From Chrysemys picta bellii (Eukaryota > Chordata > Testudines > Emydidae), in NCBI RefSeq assembly GCF_011386835.1, contig NC_088796.1:31079011-31143010 (forward strand): DNA of 64,000 nucleotides, written 5' to 3'. The notes under the pieces were generated by a model. It worked only from the letters and a program-made list of their open reading frames with translations. It was not told where the DNA came from and searched no databases. Made by a program: the position numbers and the translations under genes. Within the stretch, counting starts at the first letter, position 1. The number at the start of each line of letters is the position of its first letter. This document shows, one piece after another, positions 21,720 to 33,335 of this stretch.

Positions 21720-23343
21720 CATATCATCAACCTCAGCCTAGATCAGTCCACACAAGAGATCCACTTCCTGGACACTACAGTACAAATAAGCGATGGTCAC
21801 ATAAACGCCTCGTTATACAGGAAACCTACTGACCGCTATACTTACCTACATGCTTCAAGCTTTCATCCAGAACACATCACGTGATCCATTGTATACAGCC
21901 AAGCCCTCAGATACAACCGCATTTGCTCCAATCCCTCAGACAGAGACACTTACAGGATCTTTATCAGGTGTTCTTAAAACTACAATACCCACTTGGGGAA
22001 GTGAAGAAACAGATTCACAGAGTCAAAAGGGTATCCAGAAGTCACCTACTACAGGACAGGCCCAACAAAGAAAGTAACAGAACGTCACTAGCCATCACCT
22101 ACAGCCCCCAACTAAAACCTCTCCAGCGCATCATCAAGGATCTATAACCTATCCTGAAGGACGATCTCTCACTCTCACAGACCTTGGGAGACAGGTCCTC
22201 ACTTACAGCCAGTCCCCCAACCTGAAGCAAATACTCACCAGCAACTACACACCACACAACAGAAACACTAACCCAGGAACCTATCCCTGCAACAAACCCC
22301 TTTGCCAACTCTGTCTGCATATCTATTCAAGGGACACCATCATAGGACCCAACCACATCAGCCTCACCAGCTGCACATCTACCAATGTGATATATGCCAT
22401 CATGTGCCAGCAATGCCTCTTTGCCATGGACATTGGCCAAACTGGACAGTCTCTATGCAAAAGAATAAATGGACACAAATCAGACATCAAGAATTGTAAC
22501 ATTCAAAAAACAGTACGAGAGCACTTCAAGCTTCCTGGACACTAAATAACAGACTTAAAAGTCGCCATTCTTCAACAAAAAAATTTCAGAAACAGACTTC
22601 AACGAAAAACTGCAGAACTGGAATTAATTTGCATACTTGACACCATCAAATCAGGCCTGAATAAAGACTGGGAGTGGCTGGGTTACTACAAAAAATAATT
22701 TTCCCTCTGTTGATACTTCTGGTCAACTGCAGGGAATGGGCCACAGGGGTAGGCAACCTGCGGCACGCGAGCTGATTTTCAGTGGCACTCACACTGCCCA
22801 GGTCCTGGCCACCAGTCTGGGGGGCTCTGTGTTTTAATTTAATTTTAAATGAAGCTTCTTAAACATTTTAAAAACCTTATTTACTTTACATACAACAATA
22901 GTTTAGTTATATATTATAGACTTATAGAAAGAGACCTTCTCAAAACGTTAAAATGTATTACTGGCACGCGGAACCTTAAATTAGAGTGAATAAATGAAGA
23001 CTCGGCACACCACTTCTGAAAGGTTGCCAACCCCTGGGCCACATCCACTTTGATTGAATTGGCCTCGTTAGCACTACGAGAAGTAATTTTTCCCTCTGTT
23101 GATATTCACCCCTTCTTGTCAACTGTTGGGAATGGGTCACATCCACCCTAATTGAATTGGCCTTGTTAGCACTGACCCCCCACTTAGTAAGGCAACTCCC
23201 ATCTTTTCATGTGCTGTATATTTGTACCTGCTTACTATATTTTCCACTCCATGCATCCGATGAAGTGGGTTATATCCCACAAAAGCTTATGCCCAGATAC
23301 ATTTGTTAGTCTCTAAGCTGCCTCAAGGACTCCTCATTGTTTT
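21720..23343 (+). mobile_element. Penelope-like retroelement, C-terminal RT to 3' UTR
   Basis: Coding remnants in shifting frames: FLDTTVQISDGHINASLYRK then PTDRYTYLHASSFHPEH (from about 21760), SHLLQDRPNKESNRTSLAIT with SPQLKPLQRIIKDL (to 22147), and NPGTYPCNKPLCQLC (22270-22320). A GIY-YIG-like endonuclease segment follows: NVIYAIMCQQC, then MDIGQTGQSLCKRINGHKSD (22385-22490). The second tyrosine of YIG is D here. This order (RT thumb, Cys-rich linker, C-terminal GIY-YIG) is the Penelope layout. The long 3' UTR has two tandem units starting TTTTCCCTCTGTTGATA (22690 and 23088) and ends in TTTGTTAGTCTCTAAG. A hAT element (22744-23036) sits in the first unit. Stops and frameshifts make it inactive. 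Confidence 0.8.
22744..23036. mobile_element. hAT-type MITE nested in the Penelope-like 3' UTR
   Basis: Ends are CAGGGGTAGGCAACC (22744) and GGTTGCCAACCCCTG (to 23036). The host sequence TGGGCCACA occurs on both sides (22737-22745 and 23035-23043), overlapping the element ends. The second tandem unit of the host UTR reads GAATGGGTCACATCCACC at 23131-23148, which shows the empty site directly and confirms the duplication. The interior is AT-rich with no coding content. Confidence 0.92.
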
Positions 23344-24445
23344 TAGCTTAAACTTTGTAACAGAGACAACCAAGTCCAGAGTCAGAAGCTCCCTCTTCCC
23401 AGGAAGGTTAATTACTGTAATGTGTTTATCTAGTTCTCTAACAATAATACCTTGTGTCACATGGTTTTAAAACATTGCTTTAAAAATAGAGCAGATTAAA
23501 CAAATCTCTTTACTTGTCTATGAAAATAGTGGTTGTGGTTTTAAATGAATTTTCATAAATGTGCTATTAATGGGTTGTCTTCTAAAATTTAAAGGCATGT
23601 TTAACTACAGTATTATATGCTTTTCCATAAACCCCAAGGCAATTCTGAAAGGAGATAAATGTCTTAACACTAACTGCTATTGCTTAAATTTAAATGTGCA
23701 CTACACAGATAAGATCAATATTAAGCAACATTTCAGAATTGCTTATTATGCAAATCAATCTGCTTACTGCTTGCTAAACTCTACTTTTTAGCTGTAATAA
23801 GCTTAGTTTTGTATTTATAGTGAACATCATTATGTGGGGAAAGGCAGAACTGCATAAAGAAAAAAAGATGGAGTTCGCTGTGAACTCTACAATTTGGGGC
23901 TCAATCTTTTAAAGTGCTGTGCACTCAACTCTTCCCTTCAGTGTCTTGGAACTTAATGGAACTACTCAGGTTTACAGTTAAGCATTTTGCAGGAAGGAGA
24001 GCAGACAGCTCAGCACCTTTCAGAATTGAATCCTTAACATCCATCAGAATCCATAATGAGGAAACGTGAGAAGCTTGAAACAGAATACTAAACCACTGGG
24101 AGCAATGTGTGGGGTTTTTTGTTTTTTTAAATCAGCTATGAAACTCCCTGGCAAAAATTAAGATAGGCTGGATTATTACCACCTTTAAAACTCAATGCAA
24201 GGGTTCTCTTTGCACAGACTTAACATTAATAATGACAACGACAGATGGCTCAGCTATGTCAAAGTAAAGTATGTACTTATGACTAAAAGGAGGAGAGTAT
24301 GGTCTTTTCAGATGGAAATTATGCTTCAGAAATTAGATGAATAGTACCTATATACTGTGGGATGGACACATCATAAATAACTACCTGGATAAACAGAAAA
24401 AAAAAATCTCTTCATACCTTGCTATGACTACTTTGTTTAGAGAGA
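23344..24445. other. No recognisable feature
   Basis: AT-rich unique sequence. The frame at 23561-23791 has no recognisable motif. Confidence 0.5.
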
Positions 24446-24690
24446 ATGGGTGGTCTTTTGGTTAAGCCTTTAGATTGGGAATCAGGGGGTCTAAATTCAT
24501 ATCCCAGGTTCATAGTTCCAGACTGTGTGTCACTTAATGTCTCTGGTACAGATCCTCTATTTATACAAATGGTCATGGCTCAATTGCTGGGAGGTAAGGG
24601 ACAGTTGCCATGTGTCTTACGGTGCCTAGCACTATGTGGCCCTGATTTCAGGTAATCCAGGCACCACAGTAATACAAAACTAAGCAACAC
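24446..24690 (+). repeat. MIR-type SINE relic with L2-like tail
   Basis: The tRNA-like head GGTGGTCTTTTGGTTAAGCC and GGGAATCAGGGGGTCTAAA is followed by GTGTGTCACTTAATGTCTCT, which matches the MIR core order. The tail GTGCCTAGCACTATGTGGCC with a late GCACCACAGTAATACAAA is the MIR/L2 shared 3' end. It is an old amniote-wide repeat, strongly diverged. Confidence 0.75.
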
Positions 24691-26190
24691 TTATAACCTT
24701 GGAGGCTCCAACAGTTTTAGGCAGTGAGACATCAGAATTCAGATTAAAATATTAATAGTTTTGATTTGTATTATGGTGGGGTCTAGAAACTCCAATCAAG
24801 TACTAGCATTCAACTCTGCTAGGCACTATACAGAAAACTAACAAGAAGTTCAGGCCCCAGAGAACTCTCAGTTGAAAATTCAGACAGGACACAACAGGTG
24901 AACAAAAAAAAACAAAAAAAACAAAAAAAAAAAAACAGAGTTGGGTTGATGAGGTTGCAATAAAACAACCAGTTTAGCAGAGAAGTCAGCTCAATACTTG
25001 TGTAACCAAACTAGGAGCAAAAGAGAGGCTGTCTGGGAAATGGAGTCAAAGCAGAATAAAAGATGAAAATTATTCTATAGTCTACTATACTTAGAAAAAT
25101 ATGGGTACTCAGAGGTAGGGCCAGTATTTTACTATTAACTCAGTTTTTTGAGCAACAGTTGAAGCATGTTGTGTTTTGTTTTTAAATGTCATTTCTGTTT
25201 TTCAATGTTTCAACCATCAAATGCTGCATTTTTTTAGGATAGGATACTGCAGCAAAGGAAACCCTGATTACCAGAAACTGTGATTACATTTCTTGAACTA
25301 TTCTTTTTGCAGAGACAGTGCTTGGAATGAGATGTTTCATAGGAGGACTGTTAGAGGAATTCATTTACATTGATATTCTTTCCTACTTTCTGAAACTGAA
25401 GTGGTTAGTGAACTGGATACATTTGAAAACATCATCATGTCACAGAGATTAAAGCCTTGTTACAATTGAATGAGTTAGTATGCTAGACAGTGGAATATTA
25501 TGGCTGGGGAAATACTGCCAAACAATTTCAGTTAATATTACATTGAATTTTTAGTCAAATCCACTTGGATTCTGTTCCCAACCATCCTCTGATCACTTCT
25601 CATTAATATTCCAGCAAGCTAGTTTGTGTCAAGGATACTTTCAAAAAAAAAAAAAAAAAACAGGAAATTTTAAGCACATACTTCAGACCATCAGAAAACA
25701 ACATTTTAATTTATTTTTGAGAGTATTTACCAGAAATCTGATTAGCAGCCTTGTATTCTCTCCGTGAGGGAACAGAAACATTGTGTGACCCATTTGTTCA
25801 AGACCAGGTTTGTTTTTAGTAAACTATTTATGAATAAGCTGCAGACCAAGAGTTAATTGCAGAAATAGAAATGGGAAATAATTTCAACCTATAAATGAAT
25901 TTTAGAACAATTCATGAACAGGGTAAAAAGGTGACATTTACCAATATTTTAATTAATCTTTAGGAATTTTCCAAATTTCTATGCCTGAATTCTTTAACCG
26001 GTAGACCTGTCTGTATTATAGTAATATCTTTGTTCAGATGTCCACACATTGATTCTGATTGCACACCTTGGTAACTCCAAATTCACACACCGTATAACTG
26101 AGCATTGTAGGCATTAAAGATGAAAGCTACCCAACTGATGTCCAATATCATTTACATTTTCCCAGAGGGAGCAATAAAAAACCCCTAAAT
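24691..26190. other. No gene; A-rich runs
   Basis: A-rich stretches at 24905-24936 and 25642-25661 could be the tails of retroposed fragments, but no recognisable body precedes them. Confidence 0.4.
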
Positions 26191-26326
26191 CAGGGGTACC
26201 CAAACTTGGTTCGCAGCTTGTTCAGGGTAAGCCCCTGACAGGCCATGAGACACTTTGTTTACCTGAGCGTCCGCAGGTATGACCTCTCACAGCTCCCATT
26301 GGCTGGGAATGGCGAACCATGGCCAC
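26191..26326. mobile_element. Half of a fold-back hAT-type MITE
   Basis: It begins CAGGGGTACCCAAACTTGG and passes through ACCTGAGCGTCCGCAGGT and CAGCTCCCATTGGCTGGGAA, then stops at about GGCGAACCATGGCCA. From what I recall of turtle genomes, full copies are self-complementary with a CCCCTG right end. Here the right half is missing, so no duplication can be checked. Confidence 0.6.
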
Positions 26327-26639
26327 ACTAGATAATAACATACTACAATGCAACAGCTTGAACAGTGTGTGTGTGGGGGGGGGGAAAGTGTATAGATCTG
26401 TAGTTTGGAAGCCTAGACTCTTGCCAATAAGACACTGGTAGAATTTGATGTGTTTGAAAATGAGGGGCTTTGGCTAGACTCAGGTACAGCATGCTAGTTA
26501 GGCACCAACTAAGCTTCTCATAAAGCTAGCTCCAGATTTTGCAGGGCCCTATTCTATATTAAAAGTAATCCATGTGAGTCTTCTCCCTCTCCCCAATTAA
26601 TTTTCCTCCCTACTGATGACTGAGCCCATGTATTCCCGC
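26327..26639. other. No recognisable feature
   Basis: Contains a short G run (26380-26390) and unique sequence only. Confidence 0.4.
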
Positions 26640-26790
26640 CACCTAGAATGTCCAATAACCCAGTGATTAGGGTACTCACTTGGACGGAGACACCCAGGTT
26701 TAAGTCCTTGCTCTGCCTGATTTGGAGCAGAGACTTGGACACCTGGTCTCCCACATCCATTGCGAGTGCCCTAACGACTAGGTGATAGTC
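26640..26790 (+). repeat. Old tRNA-derived SINE relic, same family as 4640
   Basis: A-box-like CCAGTGATTAGGGTACTCAC, B-box-like GGTTTAAGTCC (26698-26708), then TGCTCTGCCTGATTTGGAGC and GAGACTTGGACACCTGG. It shares its order with 4640-4765. The ends are not exact. Confidence 0.6.
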
Positions 26791-27279
26791 TCCATGCACA
26801 TTTTCACCTGGGAAATATTTTCCTCAAAATCAATTCACTTCCTCAAATGTTCACATTTTCATTTTAATAAGTGGCATTTTTCAATGGCAAAAATGTTGCA
26901 TCCAAAAAAATTACAACAGCTCTCTTCTACAGCCCCTGCTAGTCCTCCAAATATGAGCCAGGCAGACAGGATGGAAAATAAGAGTGCAACTCCCTGAACA
27001 GGGAGCTTTAATTTTTACCCTGGCTTCCTGTACTCAAATGGGACCACTTACGTGGAATCAGGGGTAGCATTCTGGCAGGAAAGTCAGGTGTGTAAGGGGA
27101 CCTATGCTACCATACAATATAGGTTGCAAAGACAACCACAAAATTCTGCCAGTGTAATTCAGTCATGACCAGCAATATCATCTGCTAATTCTAGTACTAG
27201 ATCTCTGCTCATTGGAAGCTACCAACTGTACAAGTGTGTTGAGATAGTTACTTTGAACACCCCAAAACATGCTAACACA
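26791..27279. other. No gene; T-rich repeat words
   Basis: 26800-26930 has TTTTCACCTGGGAAATATTT and TTTTTCAATGGCAAAAATG, resembling the T-rich family at 16060. The rest is unique. Confidence 0.35.
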
Positions 27280-27337
27280 CCTCATTGGACTAGATGACCT
27301 CCCGAGATCTCTTCCAACCCTAATATTCTATGATTTT
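27280..27337 (+). repeat. CR1/SINE 3' tail fragment
   Basis: GGACTAGATGACCTCCCGAG followed by TCTTCCAACCCTAATATTC and TATGATTTTA is the 3' terminus shared by CR1 and the turtle SINE. Only about 58 bp remain, so the parent (LINE or SINE) cannot be told. Confidence 0.85.
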
Positions 27338-29084
27338 ATGCTAGATTCTAGGATGAGATCATTAAACTCTTGTTCATTTGTGCCCTAATTAGACTTTAAA
27401 CCTAAATGACCAAAATATGAACAGCCAGGCTGAGATTTTCAAAGCCATTTAGGGCATTTGCACACCCAGTTCTCATTACTCTTACTGGAAACGGGGCAGC
27501 CAAATCCCTTATGCATTGTTGAAAATCTCAGTCCTGTTGCATAAAGTACCTAATTCAACTCCCACTGAGAGTCACAACATAGTGGATCAATAGTACCTAG
27601 TACAATGGAGTGCTGGTTCATGATTGGTTGGTCCAACTAGTCATTCTGTAAAAAAACATTGACAGTGCTGTTTCTGTTTTTCCCAAAATCATTTTATAAT
27701 GTGTCTTTTGCAGTCTTCTGGTTTGGCAGTATTTCAATCTATTTTTCACTCGCTTTGCATTGGAGTAAGTGAAAACACAAGATAACAAATAATTTACAAG
27801 TAAAAAAAAAAAATCCCATCAGAGATAAGTAAAAAAACCCTATTGTAAAACCTGCAGTCTTACACTGAGATTTCCTAGCACTGTTAGTAACCTAAGACCA
27901 TTTTGTGAGAACCAAATTACTATGTGTCAGAGTCCACCATTTGGGAAAAGGGAATACACTTATATAAAATATAACTACTAACTGATGCAGCATAAAGAAT
28001 TATATAGAGTCACCAGTAATATGTAACAAAGACACATTGTGTGAAACAATGGTTTTGCAAAAGAAGAAATTAAACCAAGGGGTAATGTTAATATTCTAGA
28101 CATTGACTCCTATATCAGTCCTGATTAATTTCTTCTTTCATAATCCTTGCCTTCAGTAATGCCTTGAATAGCGTATAGAATATAGCCATGGATATTTGGT
28201 TCTAGAATGTATGTAATTTTCCATCAAAAGTAACAGTTTTGCTGGAGAGAAAATATGAAGCGTCACTGATTTGTCCAATATTTCTTTGTCAGAGTAGACA
28301 AAGATCTAGCAAAATCAGTGTTTGGCCTTCTACATTTTGTTAATTTTGTTCAAGCAGAATTTGATCTTCATCCTTCTGATCAGATAGAATTCTAATTGTA
28401 CTTTCCTGGCTTTATCATGGACTTTCCGGATAGCCTACTGCATTCCTTTCTCCAATAGATAGGGCCATCTCCTACATTTAGATTCAGAATCTTTTGCATA
28501 AGATCTTCTATCAAACAGAGTAAGACTGTGGAGTCTTCCTCTGTGTGATACCAAATACTCTTACACTTTTGAATTTTACTTAATTATCTAAGTAGTCACA
28601 TCGATGGTTTGGTGCCATATGGTAATAGATCTGTAGACTGCCCTTGCTGTTCAGATCTGTAATTTTCATTTAACTTGATCTTGCTGTCTAAGTCCTGCAG
28701 TTTTTCATCTTTTTTTCCCCTCCAATCCTGGTTTCCAGTTTAGTAAATTTAGGAGAAATTTCATTGGAGTTAATCCACTCTAACACTTCTTGAACAGCAG
28801 AATCCTCTGGCCAATTGTCACAAATTGAAGCCATCCACAATGATGTTGTGAGAGTTTAAAAGTTTTTTTAAAAAATCCTGATAACCATTGCTGAATATTA
28901 TTTCCTTTATCTTCAGATCCAGCATCTTATAAAGGATACATCAAAATCCTTTCAATTTTCAGAAGAAAAAAAAAACCCCCACTGCTTGACTTATCAAGAG
29001 CTTCCCATTTGTGTTTCCACAATCTCTGCTTCCTTTCACACCATTTTGATAAAACAGCTGTTTACCATAGTGTATGATTTTTTT
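27338..29084. other. No gene; one unnamed repeat piece
   Basis: 27430-27545 starts GCTGAGATTTTCAAAGCCAT and ends in TTGTTGAAAATCTCAGTCCT, an imperfect inverted arrangement related to the 12805 repeat type. The rest is AT-rich and unrecognised. Confidence 0.4.
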
Positions 29085-29310
29085 ATGCAGAGTATGATCA
29101 GCATTAATAATAAAATAATAAACTCTTAAATAGCAGTATTCAGCAGTGCATCTAATAGTGTTTTACAAAAGTCAGTATAACTATCCCCATTTTACAGATG
29201 GGGAAACTGAGGCAAAAGAGAGGAAGTGGCTTCCCAATATCACAGCAGATCAGTGGTACAGCCAGGAATAGAATCCACATCTCCTGAGACCTAGTCCAAT
29301 GCTGTATGAG
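29085..29310 (-). repeat. MIR/L2-type SINE relic
   Basis: CCCCATTTTACAGATGGGGA and AACTGAGGCAAAAGAGAGGA (29185-29225), then CAGCAGATCAGTGGTACAGC and GAATCCACATCTCCTGAGAC, are the reverse of a MIR core and head. The TTTACAAAAGTCAGTATAAC side is AT-rich. It is an old amniote repeat on the minus strand. Confidence 0.8.
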
Positions 29311-31391
29311 GCACACACTTTAAAAAAAAGTTAACTTTTACTAAAGCTGATGGTACAGAAAACATAAAACATACAAAGCCAGAATGCCAACTCCATCCAC
29401 CCACCCAATATCCAACAAATATTCTTTTCATAAACTTTTTTAGAATGCTGAAGTCATCCTTTTTACTGATCATAGTTGCTTCAAGATTTCTGCGGGGGTA
29501 CGAACTTGTGACTGTCTCCTATTAAAAATAAAAAGTACAGTTGATGTATAATCTTTCTGCTCTCAATGAATGGTTGCAGGTGTCATATATAAAACCTCCC
29601 ATTGACTATACTAGCAAATATCAGGATTCACATTGTTTAGTTGTAGGAATACCTTCTGCCCTGCAGATCAGTTGGCAAATGGCCGAGACTGTTTGCTATT
29701 TTATTTGTTCTGTTTACTTTTTAATTGTGATCATTTTCATTTTTCAAAAAAGAAAGTAAGTGTCTGACAGGTACAATCTAGTTCTTAGTATGGTATTCAC
29801 AGTTATAACCAGGAGTACCAGGATTCAGTTATGAAAAGGAACACTTAAATTGAATGTCATCAAAACCTCATTTAGAATGGGCAATAGGATAGTCTCCCAG
29901 GGAATGCTTAACTTCTGTGATCCTATATAAAATTTCCAAACAGTAAAGAAGTGTGCTCAGGTTTCCTTTTTAGAAACAACTTATTTTCTTTACTGAACTA
30001 TTTGGACTTTCTTCTTCCCTATCTCCCAGTTCTTTGAAAAAAATAAAGTGTTAAGAATCTTTCCTGTTAATAATAAAATGTAATAATCAATATAGCCACA
30101 AATTGTTGGACATCTTTAGCAGGGGTATCCCAGAAGCCATTTCAGGGGTGAGAGTCTTTTCTTTCCGGGATTCTTTTCTTTCTCTGCTGACAATTCAGAA
30201 CTGTTCCTTAAGAGATTAGTAAAGGACGGAAACTAGTGTTTGAGCGCCCCACTTTAGCAGTAGTAGTTTAATGACTCTGGTAAATAATAATCAAGCTGAA
30301 ATAGAGTTCTAACTGCCTCTTACCATGTGAGCATCCAGTTTAGAAATACTGTCTCATATCTGACATTTAGTCCATCAGACAGCGGTACAACCCAGTATTG
30401 GGATTCTCTGCCTCTGAGAGACCACAAGTGAGCTTAGCAGCATTTGGAAAACTTCTACTATTCCGCTTCTCTCCCAGTGTGATGACAAACATTCCTTTGG
30501 GGCCCAATTAAAATTTATTTCTGGGGCTTCATGTCTTCCTTTATCAGTTATTTCAGATGCACTCCTTGGTTCCTGGGACTACTTGTTTGATAATACTAAT
30601 TTGTAGAAGAGTCTTAAATAGATAGCACCACCACACTATCTGCTTTTTAGTTCCAAAAGCTTTTATATGTTTGCATTAGGGTTCACCTTTGACACACACA
30701 CACAAAATAAAAAGTGTAGGCAGCCAGCTAAAGCCATGTTGTGTAAAGTGAGTTGCTATACTGGTTGGAAAATATTTCTTTGCTACTGGTTGCACTCTAC
30801 TTTCCTATTTTATAAATATCATTTGTTCCGTTGCTTATTGTGTCTTATTTGGACTAAAAGTAACTTATTCCGACCTGCATTTTATATAAGTATTCATCTA
30901 CTTCACACCCATCCATCCAGGTGGATTCTTTCAATTATGGTGCTGAAAATATAACTAGGAGAAAATGTTAAGAAATCCAAAGCGCTAATAACAACACCTC
31001 TTACTAGTTAGCGTTTACTTCATGTTTTCCTGAATGCTGCAAATGTCTTCTTCTGCATATAAAAAAATCTTCACATTTCAAAATGTGACTAGCCTCTAAA
31101 ATTATGATATACATTAGGGACAGATTTGTCAGCAAAGCAGCAGTAGTACCTGGCTCTTTGAGCTGTGGTCCAAGTGTAGTGCCTGTACTTTGAATTATTC
31201 AAGCCGCTTACATCAATATGTTTCTGCAGAAACACATGAATGATATTATTTGAAGTGGCATATGTGAGCAGGTTGTGTGTGTATTGCTGGTTTGCTTGGT
31301 TTTGTTTGGTCTTTTCATTGATCCATAGCTTGTCTTATCCTGATGGAATATTCTGTTAGGAATCGTGAGGTATTTTCCATACTTACAAACA
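29311..31391. other. No recognisable feature
   Basis: AT-rich unique sequence with short frames and short CA runs (30696-30707). No repeat body is recognised. Confidence 0.5.
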
Positions 31392-31405
31392 CTAGAGGAG
31401 GAAGG

Positions 31406-32827
31406 TTTCAGAGTGGTAGCCCTGTTAGTCTCTATCAGCAAAAACAACGAGGAGTCCTTGTGGGACCTTAGAGACTAAAAAAAATGTATTTGGGCTTAAG
31501 TTTTCGTGGGCTAGAACCCACTTCATCAGATGCATGGAGTGGAAAATACAGTAGCAGGTGTGTATATATATATATATATAAAAATAAAAATTTTGTAACA
31601 CTCCCTCACTCACCCCGGGGGAGGGAGGCGCCTGGAGGGGTGCGGTAGCCCACCTCCAGGCTGATCTCTGTTTAGCTGAGTACTGGGCTTGCCTGGGCTC
31701 AGGCAGCCAGTAACCACCTCAGTCTCAAAGACAGGCTGGGGCCTGGGCTTGCAGAGCTCAGGAAGTCAGCAGACAACAGTCTCAGGGGGCTGGCTATAGC
31801 CTGGGCGGGGCTCAGGCAGCCAGCAAATAATAGTCTCAAGGGGGCTGGGGCTACTCCTCTTCAGAGTGGGAGCCCCTTGCAGAGGAATGAGGGTCAGCCA
31901 CGCAGGGGGAGGGGCAGGGGGACGCGGGCCCTCCCTACTCCACCGCATCCCAGCCCAGAGCCCTGGCAGGGGCAACACTAGCTGCCCCGGGGTTGGCGGG
32001 GATCCAGCCGCAACACGCTGATGCTGGGGGTCTGGGCTTTGCAGCCAGCTCTACAGTAGCTGCCCCTGGGCCATTTCCTGCCTCCCCTGGAGTAGGTATC
32101 TCCGGTGTCCAGACGTTGTCCGGCTCCTCCGGGTAAACGGCAGCGGGCACTCCAGGCCAGTTGTCGTCCGCGTCTGGGCCGTGGACTGAGCTAGGTGGGG
32201 GGGATTCACCTCGGGCTGCTCTGGAACCAGCGGGACGTCCTTCTCCTCTGCAGGTTTCCCCCCAAATGGGCTGCAGGTCTGGTCTTTTATACTTCCGGCC
32301 CCGCCCCTCTCCCTCCGGCGAGGGGGGCGGGGAGATTTAGGCTCCACCCTCCTAGGGGCGTGTAACACTCCCTCACTCGCCATGGGGGAGGGAGGCCTGT
32401 CCGCCTCACTACTATTTCCCCCCCCTCCCCACACACACAGAGTACATGAAAAGATGGGAGTTGCAGTTTCACGTTGGAGTCTGTTTTTGAAGTTTTTTTG
32501 TTGTTGAAGAATTGCCACTTTTAAGTCTGTTATTGAGTGACTGGGAAGATTGAAGTGTTTTCCTACTGGTTTTTGAATGTTATAATTCCTGATGTCATTT
32601 ATTCTTTTGCGTAGACTGTCCAGTTTGGCCAATGTACATGGCACAGGGGCATTGCTGGCACATATCACATTAGTAGATGTGCAGGTGAATGAGCCCCTGA
32701 TGGTATGGCTGATGTGATTAGGTCCTATGTCCACATATCTATTCAAGGGACACCATCAGAGTTGGTACCGGGGTTTGTTGCAGGATTTGGTTCCTGGGTT
32801 AGTGTTTTTGTTGTGTGGTGTATAGTT
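31406..32827 (-). mobile_element. Penelope-like retroelement, minus half of an inverted pair
   Basis: From 32827 down the minus strand encodes GPNHISHTIRGSFTCTSTN and then RKRINDIRNYNIQKPVGKHF, LKVAILQQQ and FKNRLQRET. These match the linker and endonuclease region of the 21720 copy, but the GIY-YIG core between is deleted or shifted. At about 32463 the coding part jumps straight to the distal 3' UTR (CTCCCATCTTTTCATGTACT), so the 3' UTR core is missing. After a GC-rich insertion (31594 to about 32435) it continues to the 3' end, TTAGAGACTAAC-like then GGTTTCAGAGTGG (31400s). The left flank is CTAGAGGAGGAAGG. Confidence 0.78.
31594..32435 (-). mobile_element. GC-rich insertion with promoter-like minus strand
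   Basis: It lies between two parts of the Penelope-like 3' UTR. TGTAACACTCCCTCACTC opens it (31594) and recurs at 32361, where about 40 bp including GGGGGAGGGAGGC are repeated directly. 31677-31852 holds three imperfect units of about 57 bp around GGGCTCAGGCAGCCAG and AGTCTCA. The minus strand has a GC box (32298-32308) and a TATA-like TATAAAAG (32283-32290), so it may be an LTR or another promoter-bearing repeat. No protein motif is seen. Family unknown. Confidence 0.5.
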
Positions 32828-33212
32828 GACTGCAGAACTGGAATTAATTTTCAAACTGGACACCATCAAATTAAGCCTGAATAAAGACTGGAAGTGGATG
32901 GGTCATTACAAAAACTAAATTTCTCCATACTAATTTCCCTCTACTGTTACTTACACCTTCTTGTCAACTGTTTGAAATGGGCCACCCTCATTACCACTAC
33001 AAAAGTGATTTTTCCTCCTTGGTATCCTACTGTTAATTGAATTGTCTCATTAGACTGGCCACCCACATGGTAAGGCAACTCCCATCTTTTCATGTACTAT
33101 GTATATACCTGCTACTGTATTTTCCACTCCATGCATCTGATGAAGTGGGTTCTAGCCCATGAAAGCTTATGCCCAAATACATTTGTTAGTTGCTAAGGTG
33201 CAACAAGAACTC
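32828..33212 (+). mobile_element. Penelope-like retroelement, plus half of an inverted pair
   Basis: It starts CTGCAGAACTGGAATTAATT, exactly the point where the minus-strand copy loses sequence, and runs through GACACCATCAAATTAAGCC, TTTCCACTCCATGCATCTGA and TGAAGTGGGTTCTAGCCC to TTTGTTAGTTGCTAAGG. It contains only the end of the coding region and the 3' UTR. The right flank CTAGAGGAGAAGG (33213-33225) matches the left flank CTAGAGGAGGAAGG (31392-31405), so both halves belong to one insertion. Confidence 0.8.
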
Positions 33213-33225
33213 CTAGAGGAGAAGG

Positions 33226-33335
33226 ATGGTCTAGTGAGTAGGGCACCAGTCTGGGACCTGAGGCTTGGATCTCATATTTCTTGTGCAAGTCCTTCTCCCC
33301 TTTGGTGCTCAGGTATTTGTACCTTCACTCTTCAC
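33226..33335 (+). repeat. Probable MIR-type SINE head
   Basis: GGTCTAGTGAGTAGGGCACC and AGTCTGGGACCTGAGGCTTG resemble the MIR tRNA-like head. The B-box and core are too diverged to define. Confidence 0.5.

Noticed and set aside
31677..31852. CRISPR-like array
   Set aside because: The units are imperfect tandem repeats without unique spacers, in vertebrate DNA.
32051..32746. 231-codon minus-strand open frame, the longest in the window
   Set aside because: Its first half is decayed Penelope-like sequence and its second half is read-through of the GC-rich insertion. It is a chance fusion, not a gene.
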